Part shown: positions 1 through 11,752 of the stretch, one piece after another
Numbering within the stretch: position 1 is the stretch's first letter
Layout of the letters: each line of letters opens with the position of its first letter
Assembly (NCBI GenBank): GCA_012845835.1
Contig: JABAKD010000023.1
Span: 19,950,691-20,014,690 of the forward strand
Direction: 5' to 3'
Source: Undaria pinnatifida
Lineage: Eukaryota; Sar; Phaeophyceae; Laminariales; Alariaceae
DNA: 64,000 nucleotides
The notes under the pieces: model-generated
Seen by the model: only the letters and a program-made list of their open reading frames with translations
Told to the model about the DNA's origin: nothing
The model's database searches: none
Made by a program: the position numbers and the translations under genes

Positions 1-1860
1 GCATGGGATATCTGGCACCAGGTTAAAAGTGTGTGTAGTTGGGATACCCTAGCACAGAACTATTGGCAAGTTGGGGGTTCAAATCACGACGATCACTAGC
101 ATCCCGATACCGACCATTTTTCTTCGCCAAGTGATATGCTAGCACAGCGGTGAGCGGTAGTAAGGTTTTGATACCCTCGCATTGAAGTAGCAGCAGCTGT
201 GGTCGTGGCGGTAGTAGTGGGAATAGCAGTACTGTGTTAACGTACGCCTGTGACTCGCCGTGCATGGGATGTTCGGTGATGGTGTCGTGCTCATGCATCA
301 TTTTTATATTAATAACAATGAAATCTGCTGCACTTCACTTTTCTGCAGGCTTTCATGCCAGATTGGAGATTGGTTAAACATTTGGCTTTGCCTAACTATT
401 CCGGTTATTAGTTTCATTTGTTAACTTTCCCCATTATTTGTTTACCTTACTATGCTACCCTGTTCTGAATTTACTTCAACCCCTTGGCAGTACGTTCTGT
501 CACCTTCTATGTTTTCTTCAATCCCTTGGCAGCACGTAGTGCCTTTTTGGCCTGATTGCCCTTCACATTACCGACCATGCCGGGCATGCGAGGAGCCGCA
601 GGCGGGCGTGAGCCCACCGCGGCCAAGTCCCCCTTGAAATTAGCTTAACAACGTCGGCTGTGAGCTAGACCAATTTAGGGTCGATACTCATCTTCGCAAG
701 CTGCGTAATACGTTTCATGCAGGGTTTACGTTAACTATTTCTGGTGGTATACGTACTTTGTTAATCCGTTACATTGTTTATATAGTTTTACTACTGCGTG
801 TATGTGATATTTTTGCTGTCAACACTGACGAATCATAACAACTTACGACCTTGGGATGTACGCGTACTAGTAGCTACCATATAACAATTTGCTGTTGATG
901 TTCACTGTGATAACACCCGTAGAAGGAGTCGCATGTATTCAAAAGGACGATAGATATTTTGTTGTTGTCTCACCTTAACTCTTGTGAAACATCTAGAGTC
1001 CGTGGTCACACAAAGGTGCTGGAGCCCTAGGAAGATCCGAAAAATCAAATGAAATGAAAAATCGTCCTGGAAATACTACGCTTTCCCGTCTAAAAACGCA
1101 CGATACGAAGGCGCACAAGTGGAATGATTCAATGTGCAAACTGTACTCACATGGCCGCGGGTATCCACTCAACTACGGCATAGAGTTCCCCCGTTCCCAC
1201 TTTAAACAAACTCGCGGCTACAAACTACAGCGGTTGGGCTGCTTGCACCGTACGAACCGCACGGTAATCAAGAGCACAGACGAACGCGCCTGCCGTCTGG
1301 AGTGCTGTCAGTGACGACCCGCGAGCATGCAGTGAAAAAAGAGCAATCAAACCAATAACAACCATACAAATATCAATGATCGCCCCGTCTTCCCGGGTTA
1401 TCCGACAGGTTGCAGCGCAGCTACGACGGTCATGCCTGAAATTGAAATTGCGGGGGGTCGTTCCCCATGAAGGGTATACAACTCTACCAACTCTACAAAA
1501 CCAGTGACGTAAGTAACATGTTGTACTACTGCCTCGTTAAAAAACTCTGAAAAAAGACGATCGCTGCTCTTGTGATGATGGTGTGCGTGCGGGTCGTGGG
1601 TCTCCGTGTGCCATCCTCCTGCTGTGGTTCTCCATGGCCGCCTCATCGCCTTAGCTCACTTGGCCTGCTCATTCGCACTTGCTCTCTTTGACGCTCATTC
1701 CCAATCGGTTCCCCTTCTCCCCCGTCCCAAAAGACAAAATGCTCCTCGCAGCTTGCGGTGCTGATCTGAAAAACAAACGTTTTCGTTCAGGAAGAGTTCG
1801 ATCCGTCTCTTCCCCGCCCGTCGACGCTCAGTCGCCCTCCTCCTCCGTGTAATCGATTGT
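1..1860. other. No recognisable gene
   Basis: Only short uninformative reading frames occur here; none resembles a known family and none is supported by splice signals I could join. The upstream Rep portion of the Helitron that becomes recognisable at about 1868 may once have lain here, but I could not find a convincing HUH motif. Confidence 0.5.
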
Positions 1861-1867
1861 AAAGGCA

Positions 1868-4060
1868 GCGGCCCTGACACACTCAATGAAATCGACAAAC
1901 AGGTCTGGGCCCAACTACCGTCCGAAGATATTGCAGGCGGACTCCTGCGTGAACGAGTCTAAAAATTATGGTGCACAGACCGTGCGGGGGTCGCAACGTA
2001 GACTCTGTTTGCATGGGAAGCAATCGCAAAACAGGCGAAAAATATTGCAACAAGCACTATCCTCGACCCTTTAGAACGACCGCGGGCGTCAACGACAAAT
2101 CTGGCCTGGCAGAATACAGACGTACAGATAACGGCGACAACCCGACCATTCGTCAGACGGAGGAAGGAGGAAGGAGAAGGGAGAGACGTCCCCATCGGTA
2201 ATAAATGGAGTGCCGTACAATGCCTACTTACTGCTGCTTCTTGCGTGAAGTACCTTTTAAAGCACGTGACAAAAGGTGCAGACATGGCAAAGTCCAGGAT
2301 TGCGGGCGTTTCTAGTGAAATTATACAGTATAGCAAAACACGATACATCTCAGCAGCGGAGGCAACCTGACGTTTACTTGGTTACCATGTTATAAACCGT
2401 ACGCCTGCGGTATCTCTCATGCATGCGCACCTCAGACGAGAAAACAACGTTTTCCCGGCAAACGCAACTCCGGCCCAACAGCAGTTTGCTGCGCAGAACT
2501 CGGTTTCAGATCTCATGGGATACTTTGGCAGGCCTGCAAACACACCATTCGACGAACTATCGTTGCTGGACCACTTTGAATCGTACATGATAACTAGGGG
2601 GGAAAAAATATCAACCCGTCCCTACTGCAGCGCCGCTGGTAATATGCTAGATGCTCATGGTAACGTCGTATCGCGAAATGTATGCAGGTTGCAATTCCAG
2701 AATCCTGTCGTTGAGACTTTTACTACCTCCGTCTAATTCACGAAGTAGCCGGTAGGTCATTTGATAAGCTGCATACTGTGACTGACCGACAAGGGGTCGT
2801 CGTTGAACACGCTACTTTTCATGACGCTGCTAGAGCACGTGGATTAATATCTGGACAAGAAGAATTTTTTTTTTGCAAGGAAGAAGCCGCCGTCTTCCAC
2901 ATGTCCCACCAACTACGCGGACGTTTGTTCACTCTTATCCAAAACGGCGGCCCGGCGCCGAGACCATGAGTAGATTATCAGGACGCTCATTGAAGACTTA
3001 CTGTTCAGACTAGATAGAGATGCCGCCATTGGCGAAACCTTACGCTTCATTGACCTTAAACTGCAACCACACGGCAAGAACAACAACCAAGTAAATCTCC
3101 CTGAAGCCAGTCATCGGCAAAATGAGTATCAACGGATGCTAACTGCTTTTAAACCAGAGGGCGAAACGCTGTACACAGATACTAACGAACCATTTCTTAT
3201 TATAGAACAGCGTGCACGTAGTGTTTACGGAACTGTCGTTGATGCAGGGACGAACAACCTTCCACGACCTTTCAAGATAGACACGCCGGCTGGTACAAGT
3301 ACAACATTCACGGAAAAGGTGATAGCCGCCCGTTAGAGAGGTCAAGGTAAAGTTGTGTTGATTATCGCTTCTACTGGTATTGCCGCTCTCCAGCTTCCCG
3401 GTGGTTGGACTGCCCATTCGATGTTTAAACGACCCCTGAACAACATTGTTGGTTCTGGTGCTGCTTGTCACGTTAAAGGAGATTCTCAGCGTGCCGAGCT
3501 CATCAGGGAACGCGACTTGATAACATTTGATGAAATTTGCATCATGCATAAATACTGTGTTGAAGCGCATGAAATCACGTTTCGTGATCTAATGGGAAAC
3601 GCTATTATATTTGGTGGGAAAACCATTGTGATGAGTGGGGGCTGGCGGCAGACTTCCCCAATCGTTCAGTTCGGGTCTGCAGCAGACAGCGTCGAGGCTT
3701 TTTTTTAACACCAGCAACCTGTGGCCGGACATTGTGCGTATGTATGCGTTTAACTATATCTTAAAGAGATAAAGACGACGCGCCATACGTTTCCTTTGTG
3801 CGAGCAATTGGCGAGGGGCGCCAGCCAAACTCGCGCTTTCCTGATGGCACGAAGATGACCCCCCTTACTAATTCCCACGAAGAAAGTACAGACGATCATT
3901 TTACCCTTCAATATACGACTGAGTTCGAAGATTTGGTAGCATTTGTGTACCCTGACTTGAGCGAAGACACACGCTTGCTGAACGACCGTACAGTCGTTCC
4001 CGCGTTGGGCTTTCTCTACAAGAGTATGTTCAGAGATCTGCTTCGGTTGGAATTAGGTTG
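1868..4060 (+). pseudogene. Helitron Rep/helicase-type transposase relic
   Basis: Reading across several frames recovers, in order, landmarks of Helitron proteins. IDKQVWAQLPSED lies near 1880, MVHRPCGGRNVDSVCM at 1968, PYNAYLLLLL near 2215, VKYLLKHVTKG near 2250, RYISAAEAT near 2340 and DLMGYFGRP near 2512. The PIF1-type helicase follows: FHDAARARGLI near 2818, a ruined Walker A (AGTSTTF where GGTGKTF is usual) near 3290, LIIASTGIAALQLPGG from 3355, a Walker-B-like LITFDEICIMH near 3520 and GGWRQTSPIV near 3640. LWPDIVRMYAFN near 3720 and FVYPDLSE near 3945 come last. Stops (for example near 2368 and 3335) and shifts, including one at the T-run near 3700, make it non-functional. The 5' HUH nuclease part is absent or unrecognisable. 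Intact proteins of this family nick and unwind DNA for rolling-circle transposition. Confidence 0.85.
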
Positions 4061-4395
4061 GTGTTCCATGTTGTCTTTTGAATCAAACAGTCGTTCCCGT
4101 GTTTGTATGTCCAGAAATCTGCTCCGGTTCGAATAAAGTTGGTGTTACATGTTTCGAATTTTCTTAGATTGATTGTTGGGGGTGTTGCCTTCCTTGGAGT
4201 GTCTGAGACGTACGAGGTTGATGCAACTTCGTTTTTGTTGGTTGTCAGGGGTTTCTCTTCCTTTTTTTAAAGTCCGAAATCTGAGTGTACTGGAAATACG
4301 CTTGTAAACCGAACAGTCGTTTCCGCGTTTTGTTTCCAACCCTAAGAATTTGTCCAGAGTTCTGCTTCAGTTAGAATGAGGTTGGTGTTACATTA
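3985..4395 (+). repeat. Degenerate tandem repeat at end of Helitron relic
   Basis: A segment containing ACAGTCGTT, CCAGAAATCTGCT and GTTGGTGTTACAT recurs about three times (near 3985, 4085 and 4310). The first copy overlaps the last recognisable helicase codons. It codes for nothing recognisable. Confidence 0.55.
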
Positions 4396-4729
4396 AGTGT
4401 AAGCTCTTAAATCGAACGAAAATTTCCGCTTTATACTCAGCAGTGTGATTGCTGCTTCTGGTGGCTTGACGTTTGTCATGTTTATTATTCCCTTTGCTAT
4501 AATTACGGGTATTTCCCTTCGTTGGGTAGTTACGGGTATTTCCTTCGTTGGGTAGTTATGCACTCTGTGTAATTTATGCTCGTGGAACGAATGTTCGTTA
4601 TTGGAGCCATTCTCAGTTCTGGGGCAAGGGCGCCTCGACACTCATCCAGGGATAATATTAATTAAAAATAATAACGATGTCCGTCAGCCGGGCACCGAGT
4701 CACCAGGCGTCGCTACAGCGCATTATTCA

Positions 4730-4881
4730 TCGTTCCGACTATTACTCTTTCCCGTCGGGGATTTGGCCAACATTTGTCACGGGCCCTTGGCATCGAAAAA
4801 CGTCGTTTTCTGTTAAATGTCACCTGCGGGCATTAGTTTCGTCGGCGGCCCTCGCTAGGCCGCGGGCGGAGCCCCCTTGTA
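4730..4881 (+). repeat. Copy of GC-hairpin family ending CTTGTA
   Basis: The stretch from the CCCTTGGCATCG block through a GC-rich hairpin to GCGGAGCCCCCTTGTA resembles copies at 38022-38170 (reverse) and 49726-49874. The shared right end is the hairpin followed by CTTGTA at 4876-4881. No coding capacity. Confidence 0.6.
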
Positions 4882-5044
4882 GATATTATTAGCATTATGC
4901 TGTAGATAAAAGACTTCGCCTGGCTCGCATTTTGGTTTTCTACGCTCTCAGAACTTCTCAGACGCCAAACTTGTCGGATCGCTTTCAACGGAATTTCGCT
5001 AAGGGTTCTGAAGCGCTCTCAGAGGTCACGAGGTAGTACGTTTC

Positions 5045-6800
5045 TTCGTTTCTTTTTTCCAATTGACTTGCGTCTGACGTGCGTATGCGTAGTCATAGGT
5101 ACTACGTGTAATATATACGTGGCAGTCTTTCCTGGGTGGCAAGCGGTATAGTCAGTTTTTCCAGGCGCAAGTAGTAAGAATTATGCACCAGTATGGACTT
5201 GGCACATTGTACGCTGACTCCCGATTTCCCTTTTAAATGTTTCTGGCGGAGGAATGAATTGCGTCAGCTGTGATATATGCGTGCACCACCTTTGGTTTGT
5301 TCATGTTTTTCCCTGGGGCATTCCTCAGCTCCAGAGTGACTGGAGCCTGTCCTGTGACCACGGACTTGATTATGCGAGTTAATGTGAGCAAAACAGCAAC
5401 AACGTCCCAATTTTCACTTTTTATATATATATTTTTCGGGCGGAGGCATGAACTGCTTCATCAGCTATTACATATGCGTGGACCACCTTTGGTTTTGTCG
5501 CGTGTTCTCCCTGGGGTATTCCTTCACTCCAGAGTAACTACTCCACTCCAGAGTGACTGGAGCCTGTCCTGTCACCACGTACTTGTATTATGCGAGTTAA
5601 TGAGAGAACAACAACAGCAACGTGCGTTTTATTTAAAATATACACCAGCTGTGAGATGGAGATGGGGTATTCTTTGCACTTTCTCTTACTACTGCTCTTT
5701 TATACCGGTTTCTATTAAAAGTAACCATCTGGCGGAAAACGGAATTTTGCTGGGCTCTCACAGGTCACGAGGTAGTGCGTCCCGATTTTTCACTTTCTTG
5801 ATATATATTTTCGGCGGAGGCATGAATTGCTTCATCAGCTATGGTATACGCGTGGACAACCTTTGGTTTGCTTGCGTTTATTTCTGGGGTATTCCTCCAC
5901 TTCAGAGTGACTGGAGCCTGTCCCGTGACCACGTATTATGCGAGTTGAAGTGAGAACAACAACAACGTGCGTTTATGTTGAATGTGCCAGCCGGGAACAT
6001 ACACCAGCTGTGAAATCGAGATCAGGTATTCTTTTTGAACTTTCTCTTACCGCTATTTTATACCGGTCTCCAGCAAAAGTCAACAGCTGGCGGAAAACGT
6101 GATTTCACTAAGGGTTCTGAAGGGCTCTCACAGAACACGATGTAGTACGTTTCGATTTTTGACTTTTTTTATACTTTGCTGGCGGAGGCATGAACTGCTT
6201 CATATCACCTATGGTATAAGCGTGGACCACCTTTGGTTTGCTTGTGTTTTTTCCCTTGGGTATTCCTCCACTCCAGAGTGACTGGAGCCGGTCCTGTGAC
6301 CATGTACTTGGTTACGCGAGTTAATGTGAGAACAATTGCGTGCGTTTTTGTTAAAAATATACACCAAAATACGCACAAAACTATGATATCGAGATCGGGT
6401 AATATTTTTTTCTGCTTTCTCTTACCGCTATTTTATACCGATCTCCAACAAACGTCACCATCTGGCGGAAAACGGAATTTTCGCTAAGGGTTCTGAAGGG
6501 CTCTCACAGGTCGCGAGGTAATATGCCCCGATTTTTCCCTTTTTTAAAAAATATTTTTCTGGCGGAGCCATGAATTGCTGCATCAGCTATGTTATGTGCG
6601 TGGACCACTTTTGGTTCGTGTGTGTTTCTCCTTTGGGTATTCCTCCACTCGAGAATGACTGCAGCCTGTCCTGTGACCACGTATTTGATTGTGCGAGTTA
6701 ATGTGAGAACAATAACAGCAACGCGTTTTTGTGTTAAAATACACACCAAAATACACACCAGCTGTGAGATCAAAATCGAGTATTCGTTTTTTCATACTTT
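5045..6800 (+). repeat. Tandem array of LINE 3' UTR copies
   Basis: From 5060 the sequence matches the 3' UTR of the LINE copies at 27660-28012 and 42865-43216 (pyrimidine tract, CCAATTGACTTGCGTC, GGCGGAGG-ATGAATTGC, CTGGAGCCTGTCCTGTGACCA, GCGAGTTAATGTGAG and a short AAC-like tail). The second half then recurs at about 5445, 5818, 6184 and 6562, a period near 370 bp with a shorter first interval. The small reading frames in each unit are by-products of the repeat. No upstream LINE coding region is attached. Confidence 0.8.
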
Positions 6801-7160
6801 CAATATTGACTTGGTACCCTGAGTCAACATGCCTACTCATGTACGAAACCCCTTGGTGACGTGTCAACGTTCCTCGGGGGATCCGACCCCTCTCGAGGAC
6901 CTTGGTATCGCTACGTTGGCTGTGGTCCGCCGAGGGTCTCCGATATTGTATGTCTTCCGCTGCGAGGAGTTGTTCCCCCGCCAGCGGACCCCATGTCACC
7001 CGTTGTCTGACAAAAATACTGCAACACACCACTACCACCACTACTACCACTTCTGACCGCCATTACTCACCAATATGCAGGAACGGAGGCAGCCAACGCG
7101 AACGCATGAAGCAGCACCAAGTCCGCGGACGCGTTCGATGGCTACGACGAGCAGTGCTCA
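6800..7160. other. No recognisable gene
   Basis: Short overlapping frames on both strands and a (CCA/CTA)-rich patch near 7028-7056. Nothing recognised. Confidence 0.4.
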
Positions 7161-7169
7161 GCTGGAAGA

Positions 7170-7515
7170 ACTACTGTGTCAGTTAGGTCGTGTCCAAAAT
7201 TGCCCTGTGCCCGTAGTCGGTTGTATAAGCAAACTGTCTATCGTACAACATTGTCACATGCCCGTAGTGCGGTGTAGCAGAACAGTGTTTGTCCTGCAAC
7301 TTTGTACGTGTCCGGAGTGGGAAGCAGCAGAACAAGGCTTTTTTTCTGGCAATAATGTCACGTGTCTGCAGGAGTATAGTGTGTGGTACGATAAGCAGGA
7401 AAGTGATTTGCCTGCAAAGTGTCCATGTCCGTGATGGGTTGTAGCAGAAGAAGTATTCCTCTTGCTACAATGCCACATATTCTTGTATGCCACATATTCT
7501 TGTATGCTGAGAATG
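7170..7515 (+). repeat. Degenerate tandem repeat, about 63 bp
   Basis: Variants of a unit with a TTGTCACATGCCCGTAGTG-like core and a TAGCAGAAC-like motif recur about five times. Near 7475-7505 a short CCACATATTCTTGTATG unit is directly duplicated. Non-coding repeat. Confidence 0.5.
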
Positions 7516-7519
7516 ATAA

Positions 7520-9030
7520 TGGTACTGCATGTGGGTATTATTAGTAGGCGAAGGCAAATGTCTACCGCGTACTTCTCGGTACGTCGCTGCTGACTATCAG
7601 TCAGCGTGTGCTAAACTTTCGAACTAGTCACAAAGAAGTACTCGCGGTCCTGCTGTCTTGCGGCAGCTCGTAGTTTTGTCGATGGTGATGCTCCTTTGTC
7701 GTCTAGCCGCTTGTCTTGCGACCAAGCACCTGCCTAATAAAAATGATATCGAAAAGCACGAAAACATATTATAAGTTATATCGTGTCCCTGTCTCGCCGA
7801 GTGCGAAATATCGTCGATGCCATTGCGTCCTGCGACTACCGTACTGTCATGTCAAGTTTTCGCAAGCATACTTGCATGTAATCGTTACTTGAATTCTACC
7901 AGGTATTTACAGCACTAAGTGTTGTACTGGTACACTTGTCCCCCTTTGTTCTGTTTGTCTCGCGGTCAGCATTGCCATCCGTGTCAAATCGACAGCGCAA
8001 GCACCCAAGCTACCCACAGAACTTTTAAGCGAAAAAAACAGGCTGAGAATATCACAATCGTCCAGAGCGTTAACACCGTTCAAACGCGTCGACCCAGCAG
8101 CAGTACTCACGCTGTGCACGAAGCACCGTGCCCTGTCCTTTCCTTGTCCATGTGAGACTAGACTGAGGCACCAGAGTGCTGTACCAACTTGTGTTTCTAT
8201 TCAGTTGATGCCTTTCAATTCAATTTGCCCGTTTCCGGTGTTGACACTCAATTGATTTTGTACGACATGTTTTGTCCCGCCAATACGACGGCACACGTTC
8301 CGTACAAACGTTATTGTAAACACAAACACCAAGTGTCCATTCGGACCCTTTAGGTCAATATTATAATGTTTTCGTTGTTCTCAAGAAAAACAAGTTCCGG
8401 AAGAGTCAAAGAATTATGTGAATTGTCGGAAAAATATGGATACGAATCTCGAAACGAATTAATAGTAGATTTTTTTTTCCGCGCTTTTGTATAAAACGGT
8501 CTGCATACGTAATCAAATACACATACGTACATGTATGACGACTGGGGTTAGTGGTGTCATACCTTCACGCCAACGGCGGTAGGTTTTCGATCGCGTACTT
8601 TCGTTACTGATACCAGTATCGATACGGTACTTCTGATGGTTCAGCAGTACCACCCTGGCAAACCCATCATTTCATCAAGCCATGGTAATGACCGACCTTT
8701 AATATGTCTTGGTCACGTCCACGAATTCTGTCCACCTCCTGAGCGTTTAGAAACATCTGCGCTTACCATTGAACAAAACACATTACGTGTTGCGGTCCCG
8801 CGCGATGCGCTTAGTAGGAGAAACGAAGTACCAAAAGAATTGTCACGACTTGCGAAGTCATTTCGGTCATGTCAAGTCAGTGCAAGTAACGTCGCCGTAC
8901 GAGTTCATTCAACGACGTGACCAGGGAGCCGATCAGGAACAACTAAACTCAACTCAATCGAGGCACCTGCCACCCACAAACAAGAGCTCGCACGCATACA
9001 CATACAACACTACACAACACACCTAGCATG
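7520..9030. other. No recognisable gene
   Basis: Reading frames here (for example 8636-8920 +) match no family I know. The stretch just before 9038 could hold earlier parts of the hAT relic, but I cannot recognise them. Confidence 0.4.
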
Positions 9031-9037
9031 ACCTGCT

Positions 9038-9461
9038 CTCGTTTTGGCCAACGAGGAGCAGCCAGTCTACTCGAACATGGCCCGCGTGGCTCGCGTACTG
9101 CTCTGTGCCGATGTCTTCTGCCGCCCTGGAGAGGGACTTTCGCACTGCCGGGCGTCTCATTACGGGTTCCCGGAGAAGCCTATCGGCGGCCTACGCGGAA
9201 ATGGTCATGTTCCTCAACGGACACATCAAACACATTCCCATCGAAGTGCCGGCTCTCTCAACTGAGCAGGCGCTCCAGGCCGTACCTCGCCGTCTCTTCA
9301 ACCCGAAGGCAGAGGTGGCCGCCCTTTCTGCGGGCGAGGCGGGGTCTGTGGTAGAAGCGGGCGTGGACGCCCACTACGATGAGTACAGGGAGGCGGGGTC
9401 TGCGGGCGAAGAGGGCGTTAACGCCGGCTGCGGCGACTCCGCAAGGGAAGGCTCGGACTAG
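9038..9461 (+). pseudogene. hAT transposase C-terminal fragment
   Basis: The frame beginning near 9044 reads YSNMARVARVLLCA and, after one frameshift near 9100, continues as SSAALERDFRTAGRLITG and AEMVMFLNGHI. This is the typical hAT dimerisation region (LARVARVLL-SSAxSERxFSTAGRxxT). The rest of the transposase is missing. It differs clearly from the hAT at 11.7-14.3 kb (ERDFRTAGRLITG against ERLFSCAGNIVTK), so it comes from another hAT family. The tail after about 9290 is low-complexity Ala/Glu/Gly. Confidence 0.8.
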
Positions 9462-9464
9462 AAG

Positions 9465-9965
9465 CCTTGGGGATGAATGGGGGGCAACGGTAGATCTTCT
9501 GTGCTGTTGTTATGTATCTGCGTGTTCGTCTCGTTTTTACTTTTTTGGGGGCAATGCAGATGATTTTTTTCTTTCTGCCTCTTGCGTTGTTGGAGGGATG
9601 GGGATGCAAAAATTTTCAAATGCTGCTGATGTGTGTCAATATGGCCACAATGACTACTGCTGCTGGTATGCGTTCAATGGAGGTGAATGCTAATGCTGTG
9701 ATATGCGTAGGGAGAACGGAAGTCAACATACCAGGTATAAATATCAACTACAAAAGCATCCCAGGTATACTTTTTTTGACGTTGAAAGGCAGTACGATAC
9801 TGTCGCACGTACCGACGTTTAAGTTTCACCTGGATGGTGAGCTGTATAACCTACATTCGCACTCGTCCCGGAGGCCAGGTTTGTTCATCTACACATCTAA
9901 GCAATTGCATGTTTTGCCCTGAAAGAGCTACAACGAGCTACGTACATGCGCTAGCTCATGGGGTA
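9465..9965. other. No recognisable gene
   Basis: A plus-strand frame (9512-9922) is open but matches no family. It lies between the hAT scrap and a minisatellite. Confidence 0.35.
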
Positions 9966-9969
9966 AGCT

Positions 9970-10470
9970 ATGGAGGATAGTTCATCTGCACGTGTTTTGA
10001 ACGCTTGAGCTTTAGAGGATAGCTCACCTGCACATGTTTTGCCGGCTTGAGCTATAGACGATAGCTCATCTGCACTATTTTCAAAGCTTGAGCTATACAG
10101 GATGACTCATCTGCACATATTTCACCAAGGTGAGCCATAAGATGTACATGAGCTCGCCTATTTGTCCCGGAATGAGCTATATGAGCTACATGAGCTGCAC
10201 ATGTTTCCCCGGCTTGAGCTATAGGCGATAGCTCATCTGCACTTGTTTTGGAAGGGTGAGCTATCATTGATATCTCATCCGAACATGTTTGCCCGGGATG
10301 AGCTATACGAGCTATATGAGCTAGCTCATTTAACCCTGGATGAGCAACAGGAGCTACATGATCCGCACATGTGTTCAATGCTTGAGCTGTAGGCGATAGC
10401 TCATCTGCAAATGTTTTGAGAGCGTGAACTAAAAACGATGGACGAGCTAGCTCATGAGCTGTCCGGGGTG
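9970..10470 (+). repeat. 42-bp minisatellite (GAGCTAT...GATAGCTCATCTGCAC)
   Basis: About a dozen imperfect copies of a unit built around CTTGAGCTATAGGCGATAG followed by CTCATCTGCACATGTTTT. The start points 9975, 10017 and 10059 show the 42-bp step. Because 42 is a multiple of 3, the minus strand stays open for 108 codons (10052-10378) as a 14-residue repeat (AHPGxTCADExSxI type). I see no independent evidence of coding. Confidence 0.8.
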
Positions 10471-11270
10471 TGTGAATAATTGTGATTTTGGTGCTTCACT
10501 CAAGTGGGCTTCACAAAAAGTGGGCTTCACTTAAATCATTTCCGTTTGGGAGACTCCAGGCTGAAGCCTGGAGAGTATTGTGATGTTTTGCGTTCCGGCG
10601 TCAGACGTCAGCCGTTACATACGCACGTAGGTATCAAATCTTCGATTTCACAGCTGGAGCGTATTTTTACATTTTTAACATTCGTCCAACGACGGCCACC
10701 ACCCCACCCACAAGCGCTTCCAAAGATACATCGAGATATAAACCGCTATCCGCAAAAATGTCAACAACGAGAACTATGATGATGGTTATACAATACGAGG
10801 TTGGAGCTATTTTAAATGTTAATACCGCGCGCGTTCCGACAGAAGAAGGCTGGTCTTGCCGATGATCGATGCTGTTATCCGACAGTACAGAGATGCCCCA
10901 TGTGTGTATTTTGTAGCGATACGTGCAATACCTTATTATCCCAAAACAGTACGTACGAGCAACAGAGTAGCAGTAATACTCGTGTAATACTCGTAGTGGT
11001 ATCTATAGATGCTCCTGGCATGTGCCAGCCGGAAATACACGCCATTTACCCGCAACTATAGCACCACATCATGTATGTACTGCAACTACAGGTCGTGCAC
11101 CACTAATACTCTTACCTTCACAGCATCATTTGTTTTTATCGTACTATGTACAATTACATTTCCTGGGTGGTATGCGTTGTAGTGGTGGTTTCAGATGCGA
11201 GTCTTGAATCGTATGTACCAGTGTGGGCCTAGCACGTACATAGATTGGCCGAAGCCTTCGAGCTACTGAG
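10470..11270. other. No gene; fragments of dispersed repeats
   Basis: A near-perfect palindrome (CTCCAGGCTGAAGCCTGGAG) lies at 10555-10574. 11158-11245 resembles an old, diverged piece of the LINE 3' UTR (CCTGGGTGGTATGCG, GTGTGGGCCTAGCACGTAC). Nothing else is recognised. Confidence 0.4.
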
Positions 11271-11752
11271 TTGGGTTGGGAACTGAGCCAGTACGTACTG
11301 CCAGTAGTACCAGTACTGGCAGTATCCTGAAACTGGTAAACGGACTTGCCAGTACGCCAGTACATCAGTATCTACAAAGATCCCCACGTACGTCTCAAAA
11401 ACCAGCGGAAACCCATGTATTCAGGCTGCTGCAGAGAACGCAGAGACACACAGCCTCACAGCACACCCCACACAACCACACAGCGGTGGAGACCATACGA
11501 CCCTGCACAGATTTGTCTCCCCTTGCAGCTCGACATCTGCTGCAGACCCCGGCGGCAATGCTGGTGGTTCAGGGGCTGCTGCGTCAGCAGCAGCAGCGAC
11601 GCCCGGAGGGTCAGCAGAGCAGCAGCAGCAGCAGCAGCCCGCTGCGCCAGTAGCACATAGTGCAGACCACGACGTGGAAGTGGTAAGACACGACTAGCGC
11701 CGAGCTCAAAGAAAGTCTGAAGGAGACTCAGCGCCTCGCGAAAGTTCATAGG

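Noticed and set aside
5270-6822. Plus-strand frames of 60-227 codons
   Set aside because: They repeat with the LINE 3' UTR array and contain no domain.
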